A DNA stretch of 64,000 nt from Paraburkholderia phenoliruptrix (lineage in GTDB: Bacteria; Pseudomonadota; Gammaproteobacteria; Burkholderiales; Burkholderiaceae). Numbering within the stretch: position 1 is the first letter of the stretch; the number at the start of each line of letters is the position of its first letter. The DNA lies in NCBI RefSeq assembly GCF_902859825.1, contig NZ_CADIKB010000003.1:1-64000 (forward strand), given 5' to 3'. Under the pieces are notes generated by a model that was given only the letters and a program-made list of their open reading frames with translations, did not search any database and was not told the DNA's origin. Of this stretch, positions 38,820 to 47,411 are shown in pieces. The translations under genes were made by a program, and so were the position numbers.

Positions 38820-39610
38820 ACAGGATTCCGCTCGGCAGAGTCGTACTCGGTGCGGTCGTCGTGCTGATTCTCGTGTTCCTGATGCTGCCGGTGCTGATTG
38901 TCGTGCCGCTGTCGTTTTCGGACACGCGCTTCATGACGTTCCCGCCGCCCGCCTATTCGTTGCGCTGGTATCACGCGTTCTTCGATAACCCCGCATGGAT
39001 CGAAGCGGCTCGCGTGACGCTTACGGCATCTGTGTGTGCGGCGCTCCTCGCCACGCCGCTCGGCGTAGCCGCGGCCTACGCGATCCAGCACGGCACGCAT
39101 TGGTCGATGCGCTATCTGCGCACACTGCTGATGTTGCCGCTGATGGTGCCGATCATCATCGTCGCAGTGGGTGTGTTCTTTGTGTTCACGCAGGCGGGGT
39201 ATGTGAACACGCTCGGCGGGCTGATCGTCGCCGATACGATGCTGGGGTTGCCGTATGTGCTGATCTCAGTCGGCGCGGACTTGCGCACGTTCGACCGCAC
39301 GCAGGAAATGGTGGCGCGCAGTCTCGGCATGAATCGCCTGCGCAGCTTCCTCGCGGTGACGCTGCCGCAGATCAAGGCGAGCGTGATTTCAGGCGCGGTG
39401 TTCGTGTTCATTCAGGCGCTCGACGAAACCGTGGTCGCACTCTTCATTTGTGGCGGCACGAATCAGACGCTCACGCGCCGCATGTTCGTCACGCTGCGCG
39501 ACGAGATCGATCCCACCATCGCCGCGATCAGCACCATGCTCACTGCGCTCACCTTGTGCCTCGTGATGATCGTCGTCGTGAGCCGGCGTTCGGCGAACGC
39601 GCGCGCGTGA
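38816..39610 (+). CDS. ABC transporter permease, PotC-like
   Basis: Second permease (264 aa) with a PotC-type N-terminus and six segments. The EAA loop is ARSLGMNRLRSFLAVTLPQIK. The start overlaps the previous stop (ATGA at 38816-38819), so the two permeases are coupled. The phrase FIQALDETVVALFICG near the C-terminus is typical of polyamine-type permeases. Confidence 0.9.
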   Translation: MNRIPLGRVVLGAVVVLILVFLMLPVLIVVPLSFSDTRFMTFPPPAYSLRWYHAFFDNPAWIEAARVTLTASVCAALLATPLGVAAAYAIQHGTHWSMRYLRTLLMLPLMVPIIIVAVGVFFVFTQAGYVNTLGGLIVADTMLGLPYVLISVGADLRTFDRTQEMVARSLGMNRLRSFLAVTLPQIKASVISGAVFVFIQALDETVVALFICGGTNQTLTRRMFVTLRDEIDPTIAAISTMLTALTLCLVMIVVVSRRSANARA

Positions 39611-39641
39611 TCTGTTTTCATTTCATCGAATTGGGAAGCGG

Positions 39642-41069
39642 ATGTCGAATGCACTGAAGTTTTATATCGACGGCGCCTGGGTTGCGCCGTTCGGCGAGGC
39701 GCGCCTCGCCGTAGTCGATCCCTGCACGGAAGAGCCGTTCGCCGAAATAGCGCTCGGCAATGGGGACGATGTGAACCGCGCGGTCGCCGCGGCAAGACGC
39801 GCTTTCGCGTCGTTTTCGCTGACGTCGCCCGCGGAACGCATCGCGCTGATTCGCCGCGTACTCGATGCCTACATGGCGCGCTACGACGACATGGCGGACA
39901 TCATCTCGCGTGAAATCGGCGCGCCGAAAAAGCTCTCGCACGCGTGGCAGGCGGCGCTCGGCAAACGTCACCTGGAAGAACTGCTGCGCACCTGCGAGCG
40001 CTTCGCGTGGCAGCGCAAGAAGGGCACGACGCTCGTCAATCATGAGCCTATCGGCGTGGTCGCTCTCATTACGCCGTGGAATTGGCCCATCAATCAGATC
40101 GTCTGCAAGGTTGCGCCCGCAATTGCCGCGGGCTGCACGATGGTGCTCAAGCCGAGCGAGGTGTCGCCGCTGAACGCCGTGCTGTTCGCCGAGATACTCG
40201 AAGCCGCGGGCGTGCCGCCCGGCGTGTTCAATCTCGTGAACGGCGACGGCCCGACTGTCGGTGCGGCGCTCTGCAGCCATCCGGACGTCGATATGGTGTC
40301 CTTTACCGGCTCCACGCGCGCGGGCGTCGAAATCGCGAAGCTCGCGGCGCCGACCGTCAAGCGCGTGCACCAGGAACTGGGCGGCAAATCCGCCAACATT
40401 CTTCTCGACGATGTGGACTTCGAAGCCGCCGTCACCTCGGGCGTGAATTCGTGCTTCAGCAACAGCGGCCAGTCATGCAACGCGCCGACGCGCATGCTGG
40501 TGCCCGCGGCGCGGCACGACGAGGCCGTGCGCATTGCCGGGCGCGCGGCGGCCGCGCACCGTGTCGGGCCCGCGAACGACGACGCCACCACGATGGGTCC
40601 GGTGGTCAGCGACGTGCAATACGCGCGCGTGCAGCGGCACATCGCAAAGGGTATCGAAGAAGGCGCGCTGCTCGCCGCTGGCGGCCTGGGCCGTCCCGAG
40701 GGTTTGACGCGAGGCTACTACGTGCGGCCGACGGTCTTCGCAAACGTCGACCCGTCCATGACGATTGCACGCGAAGAGATCTTCGGCCCGGTGCTCGCCA
40801 TCATGCCGTATCGCGATGAGGAAGACGCCATCGTCATGGCCAACGACACCCCGTTCGGTCTCGCCGCGTATGTTCAGTCGGCGGATCAGGCGCGCGCCCG
40901 CCGCGTGGCATTCCGCCTGCGCGCGGGCAGCGTGTATCTGAACTATCCGTCGTGGGACGCGGGCTCGCCGTTCGGCGGCTACAAGCAATCCGGCAACGGC
41001 CGCGAATACGGCGAGTGGGGCCTCGAAGCGTTTCTCGAAGTGAAGGGCATTGTCGGCTACGGCGACTAG
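39642..41069 (+). CDS. NAD(P)-dependent aldehyde dehydrogenase
   Basis: Aldehyde dehydrogenase superfamily (475 aa). Coenzyme-binding TPWNWPINQ, the general base Glu245 in QELGGKS, the nucleophile Cys279 in NSGQSCNAP and the C-terminal SPFGGYKQSGNGREYG are all present. It lies 31 bp after the second permease and presumably oxidises the aldehyde released by the FAD oxidoreductase or the GMC enzyme. Only 3 bp separate its stop from the convergent GMC gene. Confidence 0.92.
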   Translation: MSNALKFYIDGAWVAPFGEARLAVVDPCTEEPFAEIALGNGDDVNRAVAAARRAFASFSLTSPAERIALIRRVLDAYMARYDDMADIISREIGAPKKLSHAWQAALGKRHLEELLRTCERFAWQRKKGTTLVNHEPIGVVALITPWNWPINQIVCKVAPAIAAGCTMVLKPSEVSPLNAVLFAEILEAAGVPPGVFNLVNGDGPTVGAALCSHPDVDMVSFTGSTRAGVEIAKLAAPTVKRVHQELGGKSANILLDDVDFEAAVTSGVNSCFSNSGQSCNAPTRMLVPAARHDEAVRIAGRAAAAHRVGPANDDATTMGPVVSDVQYARVQRHIAKGIEEGALLAAGGLGRPEGLTRGYYVRPTVFANVDPSMTIAREEIFGPVLAIMPYRDEEDAIVMANDTPFGLAAYVQSADQARARRVAFRLRAGSVYLNYPSWDAGSPFGGYKQSGNGREYGEWGLEAFLEVKGIVGYGD

Positions 41070-41072
41070 GCA

Positions 41073-42773
41073 CTAATCGACGGCATGGCCGCGTCCGCGC
41101 AACAGATCGGCGATGCGTTCGGCGATCATGATGGTCGGCACGTTGGTGTTCGCGCAGGGAATGGACGGCATCAACGATGCGTCGCACACATGCAGGCCGT
41201 CCACGCCGTAGACCGCGCCGCATGCATCGGTGACCGCCAGCGGGTCGTCGGCGGCGCCCATGCGGCAGGTGCCCGACGGGTGCCATGTGCCGCCCACCGA
41301 ACGCGTGACGAACTGCGTGAGCGCGGTATCGTCGGCGAGTAGCTGGTCGAGTGTCACGCCTTGTGTGACCACGCGACGCACAAGCGACGCGCGCAGCGGC
41401 CCCGCGATGTCCAGCAGCGCCGAAAGCGCACCGCGTTGCAATGCGTTCCAGGCGCCAGGCACCGCAACGGCCGCGACCCGCGGCGAGTAGCTCGATGGAA
41501 ACAACGTGTCGCGATGCACGGCCATTGTGGGCGCGGCGAGCGTCTGTGCGCCGAAACGCAGTGCGAGCTTCAGCCGTTCGAGATCGCGCGCATCGGACAG
41601 CATGGCGAAATCGACGTCGGGCTCGTCCAGTGCGCTCGCCGATTTGAGCTTCAGACGTCCGCGCGAATACGATTTGTTGACCCAGAAGAACAGGGTGCCC
41701 AAGCGATAGCCGACCGAATGCCAGCCCGAGCGCGACAGGATGGCGCCGTGCATGTCGCCGGGCACGGTGCCGGGGAGTCCCGATGAAAAACGCACGATAG
41801 CCTGCTCGTGATGCTCGTCGGGAAACGGCGTGCGAGCGGCGCGGGGCAGAAACGCCGACACCGCGATGGACGGATGCTCCATCAGATTGCGGCCCACGCC
41901 TTCGCGATGCACGAGGACGTCGATGCCGAGTGCGGCGAGCTCGTTGGCTGGACCAATGCCGCTTCGGAGCAACAGCGCGGGCGAGTGAATCGCGCCCGCG
42001 CTGACGATGACGCAGCCGGCCCGCAAGTCATGATGCGTGCCGTCGGGCCGCAGCATGCGCGCGCCCACCGCGCGCCTTTGGTCGAACAGGATGCGCTGCG
42101 CGATCTCATCGGTGCGGATGATGAGATTGGGCCGTGCTCGCACGGTGTCGTCCAGATAACAGACGGACGTGGGGATGCGTTCGCCTTGGGCGCTCACCGC
42201 AATGGAGCCGATAAAGGTGCCGTCCTGCCACGGGCCGTTCTGGTCTTCGCGCAGCGGATAGTCGTGCTTTAACGTATCCAGCACGGCTTTCACGAAGGGC
42301 GAGACACGCGGCCATGCCGTTCGCTGGATGCGTAGCGGGCCGTGCGCGCCGTGCAGGTCGCGATGGTCGGGGCCGTCGAAGTCGCAGTCGGTTTCGAGCT
42401 TGCGAAAATAAGGCAGACACGCTTGCCAGTTCCAGCCTTGTGCGCCGAGAGCTTCCCATTCGTCGTAGTCGGCGGGCGCGCCGCGGTTCGCCATGAGCGC
42501 ATTGATCGCCGAGCCGCCGCCCAGAAGCCGCGCCTGTTCATAGCGGCGCAGCGCGGCAGGCGCGCTCATGCGCGCTTTCAATTGCTGCCATAGGTTGGCC
42601 GTATCCAGGTACGCACGGCCCGGATAGCGGCTGCGAATCTCGGCGGGCATGGTCACCTGCGAGATATTGCGGCCGGCTTCGACGAGGCACACGCGCTTGC
42701 CCGCATCTTCGGAGAGACGCGCGGCAAGCACGCACCCCGCCGAACCGCCGCCAAGAATCAGATAGTCGATCAC
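41073..42773 (-). CDS. GMC family oxidoreductase (choline dehydrogenase-like)
   Basis: Flavin-dependent alcohol oxidoreductase (566 aa). The FAD motif YLILGGGSAGCVLAARLSE opens the protein; GGGSAINALMANRG is the second GMC signature; the C-terminal active site is HPSGTCRMG with His and a later Asn (ANTNVPTIM). Choline dehydrogenase-like in layout, but the substrate is not readable. Same strand as the upstream binding protein gene, with a hairpin in the 109-bp gap. Confidence 0.88.
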   Translation of the reverse strand: MIDYLILGGGSAGCVLAARLSEDAGKRVCLVEAGRNISQVTMPAEIRSRYPGRAYLDTANLWQQLKARMSAPAALRRYEQARLLGGGSAINALMANRGAPADYDEWEALGAQGWNWQACLPYFRKLETDCDFDGPDHRDLHGAHGPLRIQRTAWPRVSPFVKAVLDTLKHDYPLREDQNGPWQDGTFIGSIAVSAQGERIPTSVCYLDDTVRARPNLIIRTDEIAQRILFDQRRAVGARMLRPDGTHHDLRAGCVIVSAGAIHSPALLLRSGIGPANELAALGIDVLVHREGVGRNLMEHPSIAVSAFLPRAARTPFPDEHHEQAIVRFSSGLPGTVPGDMHGAILSRSGWHSVGYRLGTLFFWVNKSYSRGRLKLKSASALDEPDVDFAMLSDARDLERLKLALRFGAQTLAAPTMAVHRDTLFPSSYSPRVAAVAVPGAWNALQRGALSALLDIAGPLRASLVRRVVTQGVTLDQLLADDTALTQFVTRSVGGTWHPSGTCRMGAADDPLAVTDACGAVYGVDGLHVCDASLMPSIPCANTNVPTIMIAERIADLLRGRGHAVD

Positions 42774-42806
42774 GTCGGATGAATGAAGACCGCGTTAAAG
42801 CAAGCC

Positions 42807-42849
42807 GAAAAAAGCAGAACGCCCGCGATGAACCGGAATCACGCGGGCG
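42807..42849 (-). terminator. Stem-loop between binding protein and GMC genes
   Basis: CGCCCGCG (42820-42827) pairs with CGCGGGCG (42842-42849) across 14 bases; on the minus strand it is followed after a few bases by six T residues (42808-42813). It could stop part of the transcript after the binding protein gene or shield its mRNA end. Confidence 0.65.
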
Positions 42850-42882
42850 CATGAATGGCGATGGAAGGACAGCCGTTAAGCG

Positions 42883-43926
42883 TTACTGCATGAACTTCAG
42901 CCAGCGCGCTTTGGCCTGAATGCCTGCATCGGACGCCCACCAGTCTTCGGACATCAAGGCCTGCTTTGCAGCATTCTCGGGCGAGCTTGGCAATTCGCTC
43001 GCGCGCTTGGGCGTGATCTTGCCGGTCTTGAACGCAGCCGGATTGCCGGGACCATAGTCGATGTAAAGCGGCAGATTCGCTTGCAGGTCCGGCGAAACGG
43101 CGGTGTTCAGGAAGCGCATGGCGTCGTTCAGATTCGGCGCGTTCTTCAGTACGCACAACTGCGTGTTTTGCAGAATGCCGTCATTGAAGGTGAAATCGAC
43201 ATCGGGATTGTCCTTGCGCACCGCGCTTGCGCGGCCGTTCCAGATCATCGTCATGTCGACTTCGCCGTCGTGCAGCAATTGCGCGGACTGGCCGCCGGAG
43301 GTCCACCACACCGTAATGTCGGGCTTGATCTGCTGCAGCTTCCTGAACGCGCGGTCCACGTCGAGCGGATAGAGCTTGTCGCGCGGCACGCCGTCCGCGA
43401 GCAGCGCGGCTTCAAGTACTGTTTGCGGGTCGTTGCGCAGCGCCCGCGTGCCCGGGAATGCCTTCACGTTCCAGAAGTCGGCCCAGCTTTGCGGCGTCTT
43501 TTTCAGCGTCTTCTTGTTGTAGCCGATCACCGTCGAATAGAACTCGTACGCAACCGAATAAGGCGTGCGGTACTTCTCAGGCATCGCGGCGGCGTTGGGG
43601 AGCTTCGCGAAGTCGAGCTTTTCGAGCAGTCCCTCGCGGCCGCCTCGCAGACAGTTCGAGGTGGGCGTGTCCACCACATCCCAGATCGGTTTGCCGGTCG
43701 CGGCCTGCGCCTTGATCTGCGGCCACGCGTCCGGAATGCTGTCCTGATTGATGGTGATGCCCAGCTCCTTCGCCGCCGGGTCGAGAATGGCTTTGGTCTG
43801 GGCTTCCTGATACGTGCCGCCCTGCGACACGAAAGTGATTTTTCCCGCGGCGAGCGCGGGCGCCATGCTCGCGACGCTCAACACCAGAGTCATGGCAAAC
43901 GGGCGCAACCTTGGCATGCTGATCAC
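42883..43926 (-). CDS. ABC transporter substrate-binding protein, PotD-like fold
   Basis: Periplasmic binding protein (347 aa), class II extracellular solute-binding family 1/PotD type. Signal peptide ends APALAAG; the mature start is KITFVSQGGTYQEAQTKA. I chose the GTG at 43926 because GAGGAG lies 5 bases upstream; the ATG at 43917 is 14 bases from it. The polyamine-contact W-x-D seen in PotD is not found at the matching place (DGILQNTQL), so the ligand is probably not a simple polyamine. It is the only binding protein near the ABC permeases at 37.9-39.6 kb and probably serves them. Confidence 0.86.
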   Translation of the reverse strand: MISMPRLRPFAMTLVLSVASMAPALAAGKITFVSQGGTYQEAQTKAILDPAAKELGITINQDSIPDAWPQIKAQAATGKPIWDVVDTPTSNCLRGGREGLLEKLDFAKLPNAAAMPEKYRTPYSVAYEFYSTVIGYNKKTLKKTPQSWADFWNVKAFPGTRALRNDPQTVLEAALLADGVPRDKLYPLDVDRAFRKLQQIKPDITVWWTSGGQSAQLLHDGEVDMTMIWNGRASAVRKDNPDVDFTFNDGILQNTQLCVLKNAPNLNDAMRFLNTAVSPDLQANLPLYIDYGPGNPAAFKTGKITPKRASELPSSPENAAKQALMSEDWWASDAGIQAKARWLKFMQ

Positions 43927-44201
43927 GACTTCTCCTCGATACGGTTGAAGCGAAAAGACATCATCCAGGTCGGCGCTTTCACCGCTGCGGCTTGAAACCG
44001 AAGGAGCGAAGAGCGCGGGCTTGAATGGAAATATAGTGAGCCAATTCGAGCGGAGCAACGCCGCAATTGTTGGAGTGGCCATGACATGGTGTTATGTCAG
44101 CCCCTTTGCGGTGGATGTGGCGGTGGTCGCCGTGGTGGTGCCGTTGGCTCGCTGCGCCGTCGAGTTGTTGCCGGCGCGGCGCCAGCGCGCGCTCTGCCTG
44201 C

Positions 44202-44912
44202 CTAGCCTTGATTGCTCTCGCCGTGCTTGTCGATGCGCGCCATCACATTCGCGACGATCCGGTCGCAGCGCGCCCCCGCAAAGCCGAAGATTTCGCTGCT
44301 GGCGATGTCGATGTCTCGCGCGAGCGTCTCGCGCAGCAGGCTCCTGGCGCGAAAGTGCCGGCTGCGCACGGTGGCTTCGGCAATGTCGAGGCACTGCGCG
44401 GTTTCCTCGACGCTGAGCTCTTCGACGGTGCGCAGTATGAACACCGTGCGAAAGGATTCCGGCAGTTCGTCGAGCTTGCGCTCGAGCAGCGCGCGCATTT
44501 CCGCACGCGCTACTGCGCTGTCGGGTGGCTCGGAGTCGGAAGAGTGCATGGCTTCAATATCGATGTCGGCGGTGTTCGAACTGACCATAGGGACGACGTT
44601 CTCGCGGCGGGCATGGCGGCGCAGCCGGCCATAACATTCGTTCAGCACGAGCCGCGAGAGCCACGTCGACAACGCCGCGTCGCCGCGAAACTGGCCGAGC
44701 GAGCGGTAGGCATGGAGGTACGCGTCCTGCAGCGCGTCTTCGGCCTCGGCGTCGTCGCGCAGTGTGGCCCGCGCAAGCCGGTACAGCCGGCGGTTGTACC
44801 GGCGCATCAGCGGTTCGAACGCCGCGCGATCGCCCGCGACAATGCGCTGTACCAGGGCAAGGTCGTCCTCCGCGGCGCTGCGCGTGGGCGGCAGGTTCGC
44901 TGTTTCGGTCAT
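44202..44912 (-). CDS. ECF RNA polymerase sigma factor
   Basis: ECF sigma factor (236 aa). Region 2 spans about residues 20-95 (FEPLMRRYNRRLYRLARATL, DAEDALQDAYLHAYRSL, LSTWLSRLVLNECYGRLRR). Region 4 spans about 145-195 (LDELPESFRTVFILRTVEEL with SVEETAQCLDIAEATVRSR). An Asp/Ala-rich tail FGFAGARCDRIVANVMARI follows. The gene is 13 bp after the cupredoxin gene in the same operon. No anti-sigma gene with a cytoplasmic zinc motif and a membrane helix is adjacent, so how it is controlled is open. Confidence 0.9.
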   Translation of the reverse strand: MTETANLPPTRSAAEDDLALVQRIVAGDRAAFEPLMRRYNRRLYRLARATLRDDAEAEDALQDAYLHAYRSLGQFRGDAALSTWLSRLVLNECYGRLRRHARRENVVPMVSSNTADIDIEAMHSSDSEPPDSAVARAEMRALLERKLDELPESFRTVFILRTVEELSVEETAQCLDIAEATVRSRHFRARSLLRETLARDIDIASSEIFGFAGARCDRIVANVMARIDKHGESNQG

Positions 44913-44925
44913 CGTCTGCCGGCTC

Positions 44926-45300
44926 TCACTGGACGCTCAGCGCGCCGTGCATGGTCGGATGAAACGTGCAGCCGTACGCATAGCTGCCGGCCTTGGCCGC
45001 CTCGTAAGACCAGGAAGCGTTGGCCGCAATGCTGCGCGAATCGAACGCATGCGTGTCGGCGGTTACGGTATGTGCAAACAGATCCTTGTTGATCCATACG
45101 ACGCGGTCTCCTCGCTTCACCGTCAATGTTGACGGATTGAACTGCATATTCTCGATCGTGACGACATAGGTCTTCGGCGCGGCAAGCGCATGGCTAGACG
45201 TGGCCGCCCACACCGGCATGAATATCGCAGCCGGCATCGTGCAGGCGAGCAGCACGCGCGCGAGCGTGCGATTGCGCGGCGCAGCGCATCGGCTAGCCAC
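44926..45300 (-). CDS. Cupredoxin domain protein
   Basis: Exported blue-copper-type protein (124 aa). Signal region to about residue 37 (ends SHALAAP), then a plastocyanin/azurin-like domain. Copper ligands are visible: His in LFAHTV, then Cys, His and Met/His in YGCTFHPTMHG. The GTG at 45300 is preferred: GGAG lies 7 bases upstream and the start overlaps the DUF4142 stop by 8 bases. Second gene of the DUF4142-cupredoxin-sigma operon. Whether it transfers electrons or binds copper is unknown. Confidence 0.84.
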   Translation of the reverse strand: MASRCAAPRNRTLARVLLACTMPAAIFMPVWAATSSHALAAPKTYVVTIENMQFNPSTLTVKRGDRVVWINKDLFAHTVTADTHAFDSRSIAANASWSYEAAKAGSYAYGCTFHPTMHGALSVQ

Positions 45301-45826
45301 TGCTTTTCTCCAGCGACGCCTGCAAATGCTTCGCATGCCCCAGATGCGCGACGAAGGCAGGCCGCACCTTGACGAGCAGCGCTTTCAGCTCCTCGTTCTT
45401 CGCACTGGGAATCAGCGTTTTATCGAGCGTGTCGAGCACGGTTTCATGGTAGGTCACTTCGTGATCGATGTAGGCGCGATCGAACGCGGCGCCTTTCAGT
45501 TTTTTCAGGGCCGCGAGGTTCGCGTCGCCGCCTTGCTTGAGGCTCTGGCTGGTAGCGTTGTCCTCGGGCGTCACGTTGAGTTTGTGCACGAGGGCACTGG
45601 CGGATTGATTGACGGCGCTGTGGTCGGTGACCATCTGTTTGGCGAACGCCTTGACGTCGCTCGATTTCGATCGCGACTCGGCGAGCTTGCCCGCGTCGAT
45701 ATCGACCTGATTGGCCGTGACGACGATGGCCGCGATCTGCGAATCGCTCGGACCGGCGCTTTGCGCCCAGCTACTAAGACTGACGAACGCCAGTGCGGCC
45801 AACCAGTGTGGATGGAACAGTTTCAT
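45293..45826 (-). CDS. DUF4142 domain protein
   Basis: Exported four-helix protein (177 aa) of the DUF4142 family, distantly ferritin-like. Signal peptide ends SSWAQSAG. Core motifs are IAAIVVTANQVDIDAGKLA, VKAFAKQMVTDHSAVNQS and YIDHEVTYHETVLDTLDK, with histidines that could bind metal. First gene of the operon with the cupredoxin and ECF sigma factor. Function of the family is not established. Confidence 0.88.
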   Translation of the reverse strand: MKLFHPHWLAALAFVSLSSWAQSAGPSDSQIAAIVVTANQVDIDAGKLAESRSKSSDVKAFAKQMVTDHSAVNQSASALVHKLNVTPEDNATSQSLKQGGDANLAALKKLKGAAFDRAYIDHEVTYHETVLDTLDKTLIPSAKNEELKALLVKVRPAFVAHLGHAKHLQASLEKSSG

Positions 45827-45924
45827 GCGGATTCTCCCGTGTAGCCAACGTTATGTTGCATACGACGTTGGATGTCACGACGGAGAATCCCGTTCCCGGA
45901 TGAAATGCGAGCGGGCGCGCAGCT

Positions 45925-47235
45925 TCAGTGGCTGTGCCGCTCGCCGGCTGCGACGGGCGTCTGTTTCGATTGCCGGCTCAGCATCAGCGTCACGACGGCG
46001 GATACGGCGAGCGTCGCGCCGACCACGTACAGTCCCGCCGAATAGCCGCCCGTCACGTTCTTGAGCCAGCCGATCGCGAACGGACCGACGAAGCCGCCGA
46101 GATTGCCGATAGAGTTGATCATCGCGATGCCCGCCGCCGCGCCGGCGCCCGACAGGAACATGCTGGGCATGGCCCACAGCGGCGCCTTGGCCGCGCTGAT
46201 GCCGACGTTCACGACCACGAGAGCCAGCACGATCATCAGCGCGGTCGCCGCGTTGCCCGCGAACACGAAGCCGAGGCAGGCCAGCACGCACGGAATCACG
46301 ACGTGCCACGTGCGCTCTTCGGTGCGGTCCGAGTGCTTCGCCCACAAGATCATTGCGATGACGGCGACGATGCTCGGTATGCCCGCAAGCAGTCCTGTTT
46401 CGAACGAGTCGAAGCCATACTGCTTGATGATTAGCGGCGCCCACAAACCGAGCGTGTACAAACCGGCTGACGTGCCGAAGTAAATCAGCGCGAGCGCGAG
46501 AACACGCGGATCGCGCAGCGCACTCCATGCGCCGGCCGTGTGGCCCGCGTGCGATTGACGCGCGTCGGCTTCCGTCTTCAGTTTCGCGACCAGCCAGTCG
46601 CGCTCTTCAGGCGCGAGCCATTGCGCTTTGGAAGGCGTGTCGGTCAGATACTTCAGCACGAAAAAGCCAAGAATGACCGCGGGCAGCGCTTCGAGGATGT
46701 AGAGCAGTTGCCAGTCCGCGAGACCTGCGATGGGCGGCAGCTTCATGATGGCGCCGGAAATCGGCGAGCCGATCGCCGTGGAAATCGGTGCGGCGGCCAT
46801 GAACCAGGCGGCGGCGACGGCGCGCTGACGCGTCGGAAACCACAGGCTCAAATACAGAATGATGCCGGGAAAGAAGCCCGCTTCGGCGACACCGAGCAAA
46901 AAGCGCAGCGCGTAGAAGCTGTTCGGCCCGACGACGAACGCGGACGCCAGCGAGACGATGCCCCAGGACACCATTACGCGGGCAATCCAGCGGCGCGCGC
47001 CGACCTTGTGGAGAATCAGGTTCGACGGAACCTCGAACAGGAAGTAGCCGATAAAGAACAGCCCGCCGCCGAGCCCGAATGCGGTCGGCGAAAGGCCGAT
47101 GGCCTTGTTCATCGTCAGCGCGGCGAAGCCCACGTTGACGCGGTCGAGGAAGCTCACGAAATAGAGCAGCATCACAAACGGGATGATCCGCAGCATGAGC
47201 TTGCGGGACACCCGGCTTTCGAGGTCGGTCATCAT
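45925..47235 (-). CDS. MFS transporter, tartrate TtuB-like
   Basis: Anion:cation symporter family MFS protein (436 aa). The first helix is RIIPFVMLLYFVSFLDRVNVGFAAL and the loop after helix 2 has the family RXXG-type residues (GARRWIARVMVSWG). Twelve segments are visible. AGGAGG at 47241-47246 sets the ATG at 47235. It follows ttuC in the same direction. Tartrate or a related dicarboxylate is inferred from that neighbour. Confidence 0.85.
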   Translation of the reverse strand: MMTDLESRVSRKLMLRIIPFVMLLYFVSFLDRVNVGFAALTMNKAIGLSPTAFGLGGGLFFIGYFLFEVPSNLILHKVGARRWIARVMVSWGIVSLASAFVVGPNSFYALRFLLGVAEAGFFPGIILYLSLWFPTRQRAVAAAWFMAAAPISTAIGSPISGAIMKLPPIAGLADWQLLYILEALPAVILGFFVLKYLTDTPSKAQWLAPEERDWLVAKLKTEADARQSHAGHTAGAWSALRDPRVLALALIYFGTSAGLYTLGLWAPLIIKQYGFDSFETGLLAGIPSIVAVIAMILWAKHSDRTEERTWHVVIPCVLACLGFVFAGNAATALMIVLALVVVNVGISAAKAPLWAMPSMFLSGAGAAAGIAMINSIGNLGGFVGPFAIGWLKNVTGGYSAGLYVVGATLAVSAVVTLMLSRQSKQTPVAAGERHSH

Positions 47236-47411
47236 TGTCTCCTCCTTGGGAGGCCTAAGCGGTGCGCCTTGTGAAAGGCGGCAAAGCGAAGCGCGCCGCA
47301 GCCGTCGAATGCGGCTGTTCTCCGGCTGCTGTCCGGCAGCAGGCCGGGGACGCGCCTCGCGCGGCGAACCTGTCGCGCATATCAGGCCGATGTGCAGGCC
47401 GATTTGCAGAC

